DNA from: Tautonia marina
GTDB taxonomy: Bacteria > Planctomycetota > Planctomycetia > Isosphaerales > Isosphaeraceae
Direction: 5' to 3'
DNA: 64,000 nt
Assembly (NCBI RefSeq): GCF_009177065.1
Contig: NZ_WEZF01000025.1
Span: 46,372-110,371 of the forward strand
Shown: piece by piece, positions 42,576 through 51,842 of the stretch
Position numbering within the stretch: position 1 is the stretch's first letter
Layout of the letters: each line of letters starts with the position of its first letter
Notes under the pieces: generated by a model
What the model saw: the letters and a program-made list of their open reading frames with translations, nothing else
What the model was told of the DNA's origin: nothing
Database searches by the model: none
Position numbers and translations under genes: made by a program

Positions 42576-43355
<780 letters not shown>

Positions 43356-43372
43356 ACCGGGACCAGATCGAA

Positions 43373-44845
43373 TCAGAGAATCTCTGAGATCACGCGACCG
43401 CCGGTATCGGTGAGCTTTTCCTCGCGGCCGTCGTGGATCACGGTCAGCTCGTACTGGTCGAGCCCGAGCAAGTGCAGAATCGTCGCGTGCAGGTCGCGGA
43501 CGTGCTTGGGCGACTCGACGGCGCGGAGGCCGATCTCGTCCGTCGCGCCGACCGTCACGCCTCCCTTCACCCCGCCTCCCGCCAGCCACATGCTGAAGCC
43601 GAAGGGGTTGTGGTCGCGGCCGGTGCTCCCCTGCGACATCGGCGTGCGGCCGAATTCACCGCCGCAGACCACGAGCGTCGAGTCGAGCAAGCCCCGGCGC
43701 TTCAGGTCGGTCAGGAGCCCGGCGATCGGCTTGTCTGCCTCGCCGGCCATCCGCTGGTGGTTCTCCTCGATATCCCCATGAGCGTCCCAGGTCATGTTCC
43801 CCGGTCCGCCGCCGTGATAAAGCTGGACGAACCGAACCCCTCGCTCGACCAGCCGCCGAGCCAGCAGGCAGCGACGGCCGAACTCCTCGGTTTCGGGACG
43901 GTCGAGCCCGTAGAGTGATTGAGTCTCCTCCGTCTCGCCACCGACATCAACGGCCTCGACGGCATGCGACTGCATCCGAAAGGCCAGCTCGTACGACGCG
44001 AGCCTGGCCCCCAGGACCGGGTCGTCCGCTTCGCGATCTCCGGCGTGGTTCAGGTCGCGCAGCAGATCAAGCGCAGCCCGCTGTCGATCCCGGCTCCGGC
44101 CCCCCGAGGGTCGGAGGTTCAAGAGCGGCGTCTCACCCGATCGGAAGGGCATCCCCTGATAGACCGGCGGCAGATAGCCTGATCCCCAGCAGGGCGGGCC
44201 GCCCGTCAAGGGGCCGTCCGGATCAAGCATCACCACGAAGGCCGGGAGGTTCTCGGTCCCGTTCCCCAGGCCATAGACCGCCCAGGAGCCAAGGCTCGGG
44301 TGGCCCATCAACTCCCGACCCGTGTTCATCTGATACATCGCCGGCGCGTGGGTGATGCTGTCGGCGTGGCAGGATCGGATCACCGCCAGGTCATCGGCAC
44401 AGGTTGCCAGATGCGGAAAAAGATCCGACATCACCAGGCCGCTCTCTCCACACTGCCGGAACGTCCGCTTCGAGCCGAGCAGCAGCGATTCGTCGCTCGT
44501 TTGCTGGAAGGTGACCTTCCCGAAGCTCTCCGGCGTGCGCTGACCGTGAAGCCGGTTGAGCAACGGCTTCGGGTCAAACGTCTCCATCTGGCTTGGCCCG
44601 CCGGTCAGAAACAGGAAGATGACCGACGTGGCCCTCGGCTCGAAGTGCGGGGCGCGGGCCCCGAGCGGATCGGTCAGGCGTTCGTCATCTCCCAGAGCCT
44701 GGGGCAGAAGACCGTCCTGGGCGAGCAGCGAGGCAGCGGCCATCGACCCAAATCCGAGAGCACTCCGGGAGAGAAAATCCCGGCGACTCCGCGCGATCGA
44801 GGCCCCCGGGCAGGACTCAGGGTGCGACGCCTGGTTGCTTGGCAT
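43373..44845 (-). CDS. DUF1501 family protein, Tat-exported
   Basis: A 490-residue DUF1501 protein with a Tat-like leader (SRRDFLSRSALGFGSMAAASLLA). Motifs are FLFLTGGPSQMETFDPKP, SCHADSITHAPAMYQMNTG, YHGGGPGNMTWDAHGD, CGGEFGRTPMSQG and GRDHNPFGFSMWLAGGG. I start at the ATG at 44845 because GGGGTGATC lies just before it; the frame extends 18 codons further. It follows the DUF1549/DUF1553 gene by 43 bases on the same strand, another example of that pairing. Confidence 0.9.
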   Translation of the reverse strand: MPSNQASHPESCPGASIARSRRDFLSRSALGFGSMAAASLLAQDGLLPQALGDDERLTDPLGARAPHFEPRATSVIFLFLTGGPSQMETFDPKPLLNRLHGQRTPESFGKVTFQQTSDESLLLGSKRTFRQCGESGLVMSDLFPHLATCADDLAVIRSCHADSITHAPAMYQMNTGRELMGHPSLGSWAVYGLGNGTENLPAFVVMLDPDGPLTGGPPCWGSGYLPPVYQGMPFRSGETPLLNLRPSGGRSRDRQRAALDLLRDLNHAGDREADDPVLGARLASYELAFRMQSHAVEAVDVGGETEETQSLYGLDRPETEEFGRRCLLARRLVERGVRFVQLYHGGGPGNMTWDAHGDIEENHQRMAGEADKPIAGLLTDLKRRGLLDSTLVVCGGEFGRTPMSQGSTGRDHNPFGFSMWLAGGGVKGGVTVGATDEIGLRAVESPKHVRDLHATILHLLGLDQYELTVIHDGREEKLTDTGGRVISEIL

Positions 44846-44888
44846 GAGATCACCCCTGGGGCTGAAAGACTGAGGACGATCGAGCCGA

Positions 44889-47003
44889 TCAATCCACATA
44901 AAGAAATTCGTCGAGATTCATCAGGACCAGGCACAGGTCGGAGAGTGCTGCGGCGAGGGCCGGAGTCACCCCTTCGGGCAATGGCGATCCTTCGGTGTCC
45001 CACGACACCCCTTCGACCTCCAGCAGCGCGGCCTGGCCTTCAAGGAACAGATGGGCTCGCTCCCGTTCCTCCGGCCGAGGCGGGCGGGACAGTGCGACCT
45101 CTATCGCTCTGCCGGCCAGACGGTCCGGGTCGGGCCCGACCTCGGCGAGCAATCGCCCCGCGAAGTTCCGCGACTGTTCGTCCAGGAGCGCACTGTTCAA
45201 CAAGGCCAGCGCCTGGCCGGCGTGGATGCTGATGTTCCTCTCACCGCACGAGACCAGGGTATCCGGCGCATCAAACGCTTCCATGAAGGGCAGCGGAATG
45301 TTGCGCTTGACGAAGAGGTAGATGCTTCGTCTGGTGTATTCGTCCGGGTCCGGGGTCGGCTCCCAGTTCCCCTTGTAGACCTGGCTCGCGACCTCGGGTT
45401 CCAGGGGCAACCGGACGCCCGGCCCTCCGCGGGTCCGGTTCAGGGTGCCGGCCACTGCGAGAACCCCGTCTCGCAAGACCTCCGCCTCCAACCGTCGCCG
45501 AGGCATCCGGCTGAGCAAGAGATTGTCCGGGTCTTCCTCCAGGCTTTGATCCGAAGCCCTCGATGACTGGCGATAGGTCGCTGAGGTGACCATCAACCGG
45601 TGCATTGCCTTCAATCGGAAGCCGCCCTCTGCGAACTCGACGGCGAGCCAGTCGAGCAATTCCGGATGAGTCGGCGGGTCGCCCATGATGCCGAAATTAT
45701 TGGGGGTGGCCACCAGTCCCCGGCCGAAGTGGTGCTGCCAGAGGCGGTTGACCATGACGCGAGCCGTCAGCGGGTGTGACGGGTCGCCCAGCCACCTTGC
45801 CAGCGAGGCGCGCCGCCCGGCAGTCCCCGGCCGCTCCGAAGTCGCTGAAATCGGAACAAGAGCCGGACCATGAATCGCTCCCGGAAACTGAGGAGCAACC
45901 TCGTCGAGATGACGGCCCGGTTCGCCCTGAAACAGGATAAACGTGGCCGGGGCCGGCGATTCGACTTCCGAGACGGTCATGATTCCCGCTGGAGGCTCGG
46001 GCTTGATCGCATTGTGGGCGTCGATCTCGGCGACCAGGAGATCGCGGCGAGCCGGGTCTTCTCCAGATCCCGATTCATCCAGCGCCCGCAGTTCTTTCCG
46101 AAGCCGATCGCTCGTCGCCTTCCAGCGGTCCATTCTCTCTTCGTATTCCCGCTGCTCCGGCTCCGATGCGATCGACAGGTCGCGAGACTCGGTGCCGGCG
46201 AAGAACGCCTGGAGCCGGAAGTAGTCGGCCTGAGGGATGGGGTCGAACTTGTGGTCGTGGCAGCGGGCGCAGCCGATCGTCAGGCCGAGGAAGGCCGAAC
46301 CGATCATGTCGGTCATCTCGGTCAGAACTTCCTGACGGTTCTTTTCCTCGTCCTGATTACCGGCGTTCAGGCGGAGCGGCCCGAGCCGATGCAAGCCGGT
46401 GGCAACAAGCGCCTCCGGATCGTCTGGCGAAAGCTCATCGCCGGCAACTTGCTCACGGACGAAACGGTCGTAGGGCATGTCAGCGTTCAGGGCGTCGATC
46501 ACCCAGTCGCGGTATCGCCAGGCATGGGGGCGAGCATCATCATACTCGTATCCATCACTGTCCGCGTATCGGACCACATCAAGCCAGTGCCTGCCCCATC
46601 GCTCTCCGTAATGCGGAGAGTCAAGAAGGCGGTCGACAACCCGTTCGAACGCCCCCGGTTCCGTGTCGGCCAGGAACGCCTCAACGTCTTCGGGGGACGG
46701 GGGCAGCCCTGTCAGATCAAACGTCACGCGACGCAAAAGCGTTGCTCGATCAGCGGGCGGTGCAGGCTCCAGTCCGAACTCCTCCATCCCCCTCAGGACA
46801 AAGGCATCGATCGGATTCTCAATCCAGTCGGCCCTGACCGGCTCGGGCACGGCAGGCCGCTCAGGAGGTAACCAAGGCCAATCCGCGCTGTCCTCTCCCG
46901 CGACCAGCGATGGAACGGCCGCCAACAGAACCAACCCGAGGACGACGGGGATGCCCCGAATCATCCGCAAGGAACGACGCTGGCCAGGGAATACGAAGAC
47001 CAT
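44889..47003 (-). CDS. Secreted DUF1549-DUF1553 protein without the N-terminal PSCyt1 domain
   Basis: A 704-residue protein. A signal peptide ([20 protein letters not shown]) leads directly to DUF1549/PSCyt2 (about 50-265; [21 protein letters not shown]), with haem-like motif [14 protein letters not shown]1553/PSD1 follows in the C-terminal half ([22 protein letters not shown]). Unlike the gene at 26.6 kb it has no PSCyt1 haem domain and a short central linker with a charged helix. I chose the ATG at 47003 (GAGAGGATC upstream), 15 codons inside the longest frame. Its DUF1501 partner is immediately downstream. Confidence 0.88.
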   Translation of the reverse strand: MVFVFPGQRRSLRMIRGIPVVLGLVLLAAVPSLVAGEDSADWPWLPPERPAVPEPVRADWIENPIDAFVLRGMEEFGLEPAPPADRATLLRRVTFDLTGLPPSPEDVEAFLADTEPGAFERVVDRLLDSPHYGERWGRHWLDVVRYADSDGYEYDDARPHAWRYRDWVIDALNADMPYDRFVREQVAGDELSPDDPEALVATGLHRLGPLRLNAGNQDEEKNRQEVLTEMTDMIGSAFLGLTIGCARCHDHKFDPIPQADYFRLQAFFAGTESRDLSIASEPEQREYEERMDRWKATSDRLRKELRALDESGSGEDPARRDLLVAEIDAHNAIKPEPPAGIMTVSEVESPAPATFILFQGEPGRHLDEVAPQFPGAIHGPALVPISATSERPGTAGRRASLARWLGDPSHPLTARVMVNRLWQHHFGRGLVATPNNFGIMGDPPTHPELLDWLAVEFAEGGFRLKAMHRLMVTSATYRQSSRASDQSLEEDPDNLLLSRMPRRRLEAEVLRDGVLAVAGTLNRTRGGPGVRLPLEPEVASQVYKGNWEPTPDPDEYTRRSIYLFVKRNIPLPFMEAFDAPDTLVSCGERNISIHAGQALALLNSALLDEQSRNFAGRLLAEVGPDPDRLAGRAIEVALSRPPRPEERERAHLFLEGQAALLEVEGVSWDTEGSPLPEGVTPALAAALSDLCLVLMNLDEFLYVD

Positions 47004-47289
47004 GATCCTCTCGCCCGGGGAAGACCTCGCGGGAGTTGGCGGGCTCACCTCAAGGCCTTCCGTTGGCCTAGCTCGCCCCGCGTTGGTTCAACAGAATCGG
47101 GTTGCTTTGATACGATGGTCATGCCCTCTGGAGGTTAAACAAAGATTCTAGCAATGAGGAGACAGGCCGTCCAGGAACTGAATTCTTCCGTCGGAGAAGC
47201 TCCGGAGACTCGGCGATCTCGGACAATTCCCCGGCCGATTCGATCGCCTTGACGAATTCCCCCACCGGACGGGGCAACCCACCCGCGGG

Positions 47290-47530
47290 TCACTGGAGAT
47301 GGGGATCGATCTCCAGAGCATCGAGGACCGTGATCGGAAAGCGTGCCGACCGGTCTCGAGCCTCGAACATGAATCGATCGATCCGGCTGACGAGTTCGGG
47401 GTGTTCGCCGGAGACTCTCGTGCCATTCGCCAGGGGCGGACCCAGGATTGCACTGTTCGACGCTCAGAGAATTGCCGCGTGAATCAACCCAGTGCGAACC
47501 CTCTTCCAGTCGCCAAGACGAAGGGCCTAC
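47290..47530 (-). pseudogene. Sulfatase C-terminal remnant
   Basis: Read on the minus strand, one frame gives ALRLGDWKRVRTG, the (A/M)R.GDWKLVR motif near the C-terminus of type I sulfatases, and soon meets a stop. After a frameshift another frame gives GTRVSGEHPELVSRIDRFM and EARDRSARFPITVLDALE with a stop at 47290, the usual sulfatase ending (xxHPEVVxRIxxxMxEAR). No start, no catalytic CxPSR and no upstream domain are present. It is a decayed fragment in a scar region. Confidence 0.6.
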
Positions 47531-47855
47531 TGACCCGGAAATTGCATGCCTGGGTCGCCCTGTCACAGCGGGAACCTTGCACTTGAAGAGTTCGGATCAT
47601 GCGACCTCAAACCCGACAAAATCGTATAGCCATCGCGTGTTTCCGAAGGAAAGCTGGGCATGCAATCTCCGGGCTTCGCTGCAACGGGGACCAACGGCCC
47701 CATCCTGGGAGCGCATGGGCAGCGCCCAGGAGTCGTGCCAGGTCGAATCACGCCGAAAACGAGCGGAATGACTGATGAACTGTCCGCCGCGTTGGATGAG
47801 CGCAAAGAGAAACCCGAGACGTGTTGAAACGCCCCGGGTCGCATTGCGTCGGGAG

Positions 47856-47902
47856 TGGGCAGAGCCGGGATCGAACCGGCGACACCAGGATTATCAATTC
47901 TG
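47856..47902 (-). other. tRNA 3'-half-like fragment (possible integration site)
   Basis: On the minus strand the fragment reads as an anticodon arm (CAGAA, loop TTGATAA with GAT as in tRNA-Ile, TCCTG, one mismatch), a 5-base variable region, a perfect T arm (GCCGG TTCGATC CCGGC) and acceptor TCTGCCC plus A. The matching 5' half (GGGCAGA and D arm) is absent upstream. It is therefore not a working tRNA. Such 3' ends are left behind by elements that integrate into tRNA genes. TGGTGTC occurs on both sides of the anticodon-like arm. Confidence 0.5.
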
Positions 47903-48203
47903 ACACCAAAATCAACGTAACCCCCTAAAGAACACACATTACAGCGATCTTTCCCATTCCAGATCGGGGCGAAACACAACGAGTATTCGTCCTGTTTCCG
48001 TGGGATCGCGTGTCAAAGCATGTCACGACATGGGCTCATTTGGGTGGTGGCTTGCCCGGCCGATCCCAGCGAAAAAGATGGGTCGATCGAACGAGGACAC
48101 CCCAGCACCGCCGATCGACCAGACCTCCCAGCCGGATTGACTTCCCCGTCCTCACGAACGGATCGAGCCACAGGAATCGCGTCACCAGCCGGAGGCTGAG
48201 GAC

Positions 48204-48365
48204 GTGCTCACGGTGGATGAGTCTGGTTCGATTCGGCGGGCGCGACGCGATGGCATGTCCATCCGGCAGATCGCCCGGCAAATCGCCTTCGAGTTCTTCG
48301 GTCGGGTGCCCAGCGAAGTCTGTTGGGATTACGTGGCCCGCCCCATAGTCGGTGAACACCCATAG
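48204..48365 (+). pseudogene. IS21-family IstA N-terminal remnant
   Basis: The frame starting at GTG 48204 reads VLTVDESGSIRRARRDG and MSIRQIARQI. This is like the N-terminal helix-turn-helix of IS21 transposases (MLTVxDxxxIRRAxRDGMSIRxIAR). The similarity stops after about 30 residues and the frame ends at 48365. No DDE domain or IstB gene follows. It is a short relic within the 47.1-48.5 kb gap. Confidence 0.5.
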
Positions 48366-48582
48366 AGCTCGCGGCGTCGGATCGGAGATGGGGTGGAGCC
48401 AGCCTCAATCCCGACCCAGTCGCTACGAAGCAAACCGTGGGGGCTTCGTTTTCTGACCAACCGACGGTCACCGGCCAGTGCTACATTATTTTCGCCAGCC
48501 ATCACAGAGCTGGAAGACAATAGGATATCATGCGCCCTTCTCATGGCTTTGTTCGCCGGGTCCGCCGTTCGGAGTGCCGCTC

Positions 48583-51561
48583 ATGTCATCATCCGCGATC
48601 ACCGCCAACCGTCCCGTTCCGATGATTCTGATCCTGCTGCTGCTGGGGATCTTCGTGGCGTGGTCGGGCCCGGCCGGAATCAAGGGAAGCACGCCCGGGA
48701 CCGCCGCGTCTCCGCTCCCCGACCGCACTCCCTGGACCTCCTCCCGGGTTGTCGGATCTCCCGATCCGCCTCCCCCGTTCGACGTCGTCCGAGTGTTCCC
48801 GAACTTGAAGTTCACCAACCCCTTGCTCATCGCCCGAGTGCCCCGGTCAGGCCGCCTCATCGTCGGCGAGCAGTCTGGCGTTCTCTATTCGTTTGCCGAT
48901 GACCAGAACGCCCAGGCCGAACTCTTCTTCGACCTCCCTCGGGAACTGGAAACCCTCGATCGGCTCGAAGGCGCGGAGGGGGTCGAAGCGGTCTACGGCC
49001 TGGCCTTCCACCCAGACTTCGAGCGCAATCGGCAGTGCTTCATCTGCTACACCCTGCGGGGGTCGGATCGCAGCCAGCCGAATCTCAAGGACGGAACCCG
49101 CGTGTCGCGGTTCACGGTCTCCCAGACGGACCCGCCGAGGATCGACCCATCTTCCGAGGAGATCGTCATCTCCTTCCTCCAAGGCGGACACAACGGGGGC
49201 GACCTCCACTTCGGACCCGATGGCTTCCTCTACATCTCCACCGGAGACGCGGCCAGCCCGAACCCGCCGGACCCGCTCAACACGGGCCAGGATATCTCCG
49301 ACCTGCTCTCCTCCATCCTCCGAATCGACGTCGATCGCAAGGACGAGGGCCGAAACTACGCCATCCCCGACGACAACCCGTTCGTCTCGTTCGAGGGGGC
49401 CCGCCCCGAGGTCTGGGCCTACGGCTTCCGCAATCCCTGGCGCATGAGCTTCGATCGCCAGACCGGCGAGCTGTTCGTCGGAGACGTCGGCTGGGAACTC
49501 TGGGAGATGGTGTATCGGGTCGAGAAAGGGGGCAACTACGGCTGGGCCGCGATGGAGGGCCCGCAGCCGATCAAGTCGGATCAGGTCGGCCCCACACCGA
49601 TCCACCCCCCGCTGATCGAGCTACCGCACGCGATCGCCTGTAGCGTCACCGGCGGCCTGGTTTACCGAGGCAAGAAGTTCCCCGAGCTGTTCGGGGCGTA
49701 CATCTTCGGCGACTGGGAGACCCGCCGCCTCTGGGCCGCCCGCTTCGAGGGGGGACGCACCGTCGAGATGCCCGAACTGGCCCGCCCCTCGATCCGCTTC
49801 GTCGCCTTCTGCGAGAACCGCGACGGCGAGCTCTATTTCCTCGACCACGAGGCCGGCACCATCCACACGTTGGAACGGAGCCAGGGCGGCGAGCGGAACG
49901 TCGCGTTCCCAACCACCCTGTCCGATACCGGCCTGTTCGCCTCGGTCGAGCATCACGAGCCAGCCGACGGGGTCATTCCCTTCGAGGTCAACAGCCGCCA
50001 ATGGCTCGATGGCGCCACGGCCGAGCACTGGGCCGCCTTCCCGGGCCAATCCTCGGCCACGTATTACGCCAACGGAAAGCCCATCCCCGGCCTGGTCGAC
50101 TGGCATGCTTTCCGCATGCACTTCCCCAAAGACGCGGTCTTGATGCGCACACTCTCGCTGGCCGAGAGGCGCCTGGAAACCCAGCTCCTGCATTACGATG
50201 GCCTGGAATGGCGGGCCTACACCTTCGCCTGGCGAGAGGACCAGCTCGACGCCGACCTGGTCCCTACCGAGGGGGCCGAGATCGCATTGCCCGACCTCGG
50301 CCCCGATCGCGTCTGGCAGTTCCAGAGCCGCGGTCAGTGCATGTCCTGCCACAGCAATCAATCGGAATACGCGTTGGCCTTCCTCCCCGAGCAGTTGAAC
50401 CGGCCTGGGCCCGACGGGAAGAACCAGCTCGTCTCCCTGACCGAGGCGGGATTCCTCCACCGGGCCGACGACGAAGGTGATCCGCTCCCTCCCTTCGACG
50501 ACGCATCGGCCGCACTCGAACGAAGGTTAGCCGACCCGGTCGACGACAGGCAGCCGATCGAAGCGAGGGCCCGCTCCTACCTGCACACCAATTGCGGCCA
50601 CTGCCATTCCGATCACGGAGGGGGGTCGGTCCCCCTCCGCCTCCAGTTCAATCTCCCTCTCAACGCCCTGAACGCCGTCGATGTCCCCCCCACCCGTGGC
50701 GATCTGACGTTGCCGGATGCTCGCATCATCACACCAGGCGATCCGTACTCCAGCACCCTTTACTTCCGCATGGCCAAGTTCGGCCGCGACCGCATGCCGC
50801 ACATCGGCTCCGAACAGCCGGACGAGGAGGGACTGGAACTCGTCGCACGATGGATCACCTCAATGCGCGCCGACGCCGATCCAACGGACCGGAGCGCCGT
50901 GGTCGAGCCGTCAGCCCCGTGGATTTCCTCCCCCCAATCTGCGATGCGTCTGGCGCGGAAGCTCGGCCAGGGAGCGCTCCCCCCCTCCGATCGTGACGCC
51001 TTGCTGGCCGAGGCCGCGACGATCCCCAGCGGGCCGATCCGCGAACTGTTCGAGGGCTATCTCCCGTCCCATGTCCGGGGTGCTCGGACTCTCGGCTCCA
51101 ATCCCCGGCCCCGATCCATCCTGGCGATGGAGGGGGATCCCGGTCGTGGAGCGGGGCTCTTCTGGTCGGAATCGGTCCAGTGCGGGACCTGTCACCGCGT
51201 CGGTCAGCGCGGCACGGCAGTCGGCCCGGATCTGTCCGGCATCGGGGGGCTTCGATCACGCGAAGACCTGCTTGAGAGCTTGCTGGAACCCTCGCGCCGG
51301 ATCGAGCCGAAGTACGCCACCTATGCCGTCGCCACGGCCGACGGCCGATTGCTGAGCGGGCTCCTGGTCAGGCGCGACGAGGAGTCTGTCGTCCTCCGCG
51401 ATGTCCAGGGCACCGAGATCGTCCTCGCGGCCGACAACGTGGACGAACTCCGGCCGTCTCGAACGTCGTTGATGCCCGAGGGCCAGATCGCCGACCTGAC
51501 CGCCCAGCAGGCCGCCGACCTGCTCTCGTATCTCGAATCGCTCAAATCCGCAAACCCTTGA
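48583..51561 (+). CDS. Secreted sorbosone/glucose-dehydrogenase-like propeller fused to a multi-haem C-terminus
   Basis: A 992-residue exported protein. Signal anchor VPMILILLLLGIFVAWSG near residues 12-30. The GSDH-type beta-propeller (about 65-440) has motifs VYGLAFHPDF, GGHNGGDLHFGPDGFLYISTGD and WAYGFRNPWRMSFDRQTG. The C-terminal half carries three haem motifs, CMSCH (586-590), CGHCH (671-675) and CGTCH (867-871). The last belongs to a heme-binding domain ending with the usual MPEGQIADLTAQQAADLLSYL. It probably oxidises a sugar or aldehyde with PQQ and passes electrons to its haems. The ATG at 48583 sits just before the signal; the frame continues 35 codons upstream without meaning. It stands alone. 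Confidence 0.85.
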   Translation: MSSSAITANRPVPMILILLLLGIFVAWSGPAGIKGSTPGTAASPLPDRTPWTSSRVVGSPDPPPPFDVVRVFPNLKFTNPLLIARVPRSGRLIVGEQSGVLYSFADDQNAQAELFFDLPRELETLDRLEGAEGVEAVYGLAFHPDFERNRQCFICYTLRGSDRSQPNLKDGTRVSRFTVSQTDPPRIDPSSEEIVISFLQGGHNGGDLHFGPDGFLYISTGDAASPNPPDPLNTGQDISDLLSSILRIDVDRKDEGRNYAIPDDNPFVSFEGARPEVWAYGFRNPWRMSFDRQTGELFVGDVGWELWEMVYRVEKGGNYGWAAMEGPQPIKSDQVGPTPIHPPLIELPHAIACSVTGGLVYRGKKFPELFGAYIFGDWETRRLWAARFEGGRTVEMPELARPSIRFVAFCENRDGELYFLDHEAGTIHTLERSQGGERNVAFPTTLSDTGLFASVEHHEPADGVIPFEVNSRQWLDGATAEHWAAFPGQSSATYYANGKPIPGLVDWHAFRMHFPKDAVLMRTLSLAERRLETQLLHYDGLEWRAYTFAWREDQLDADLVPTEGAEIALPDLGPDRVWQFQSRGQCMSCHSNQSEYALAFLPEQLNRPGPDGKNQLVSLTEAGFLHRADDEGDPLPPFDDASAALERRLADPVDDRQPIEARARSYLHTNCGHCHSDHGGGSVPLRLQFNLPLNALNAVDVPPTRGDLTLPDARIITPGDPYSSTLYFRMAKFGRDRMPHIGSEQPDEEGLELVARWITSMRADADPTDRSAVVEPSAPWISSPQSAMRLARKLGQGALPPSDRDALLAEAATIPSGPIRELFEGYLPSHVRGARTLGSNPRPRSILAMEGDPGRGAGLFWSESVQCGTCHRVGQRGTAVGPDLSGIGGLRSREDLLESLLEPSRRIEPKYATYAVATADGRLLSGLLVRRDEESVVLRDVQGTEIVLAADNVDELRPSRTSLMPEGQIADLTAQQAADLLSYLESLKSANP

Positions 51562-51842
51562 TTCAAGCGGTCGCCACCCCAGAGCCGCGAGCCGGTCATC
51601 TCGAACCTTGCGTCGTCCAATCTCCGAGGCACGAGCCCCATGTCCCGATGTCCTGAGATTTTCTTGCCTGGACGATCCCGAGGCGCTACGATGCGAGACG
51701 ACCCGGACGAATTGGCACCCTCGCCCTGGATCAGCCCCCCCGCCAGTCGTCCATATTCCTCCGCCCCCCATCGACCGGGGGTGTAGGCGGCCGGCAAACT
51801 CATCGAAATCTTATTTACTCATATCCATACTGCGATCATACT

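Noticed and set aside
47135..47566. A 143-codon minus-strand frame
   Set aside because: Sequence is Arg/Ser-rich and not protein-like; sulfatase similarity lies in other frames.
47820..47920. A complete tRNA gene
   Set aside because: T arm and acceptor 3' strand are present but no 5' acceptor strand or D arm can be found upstream.
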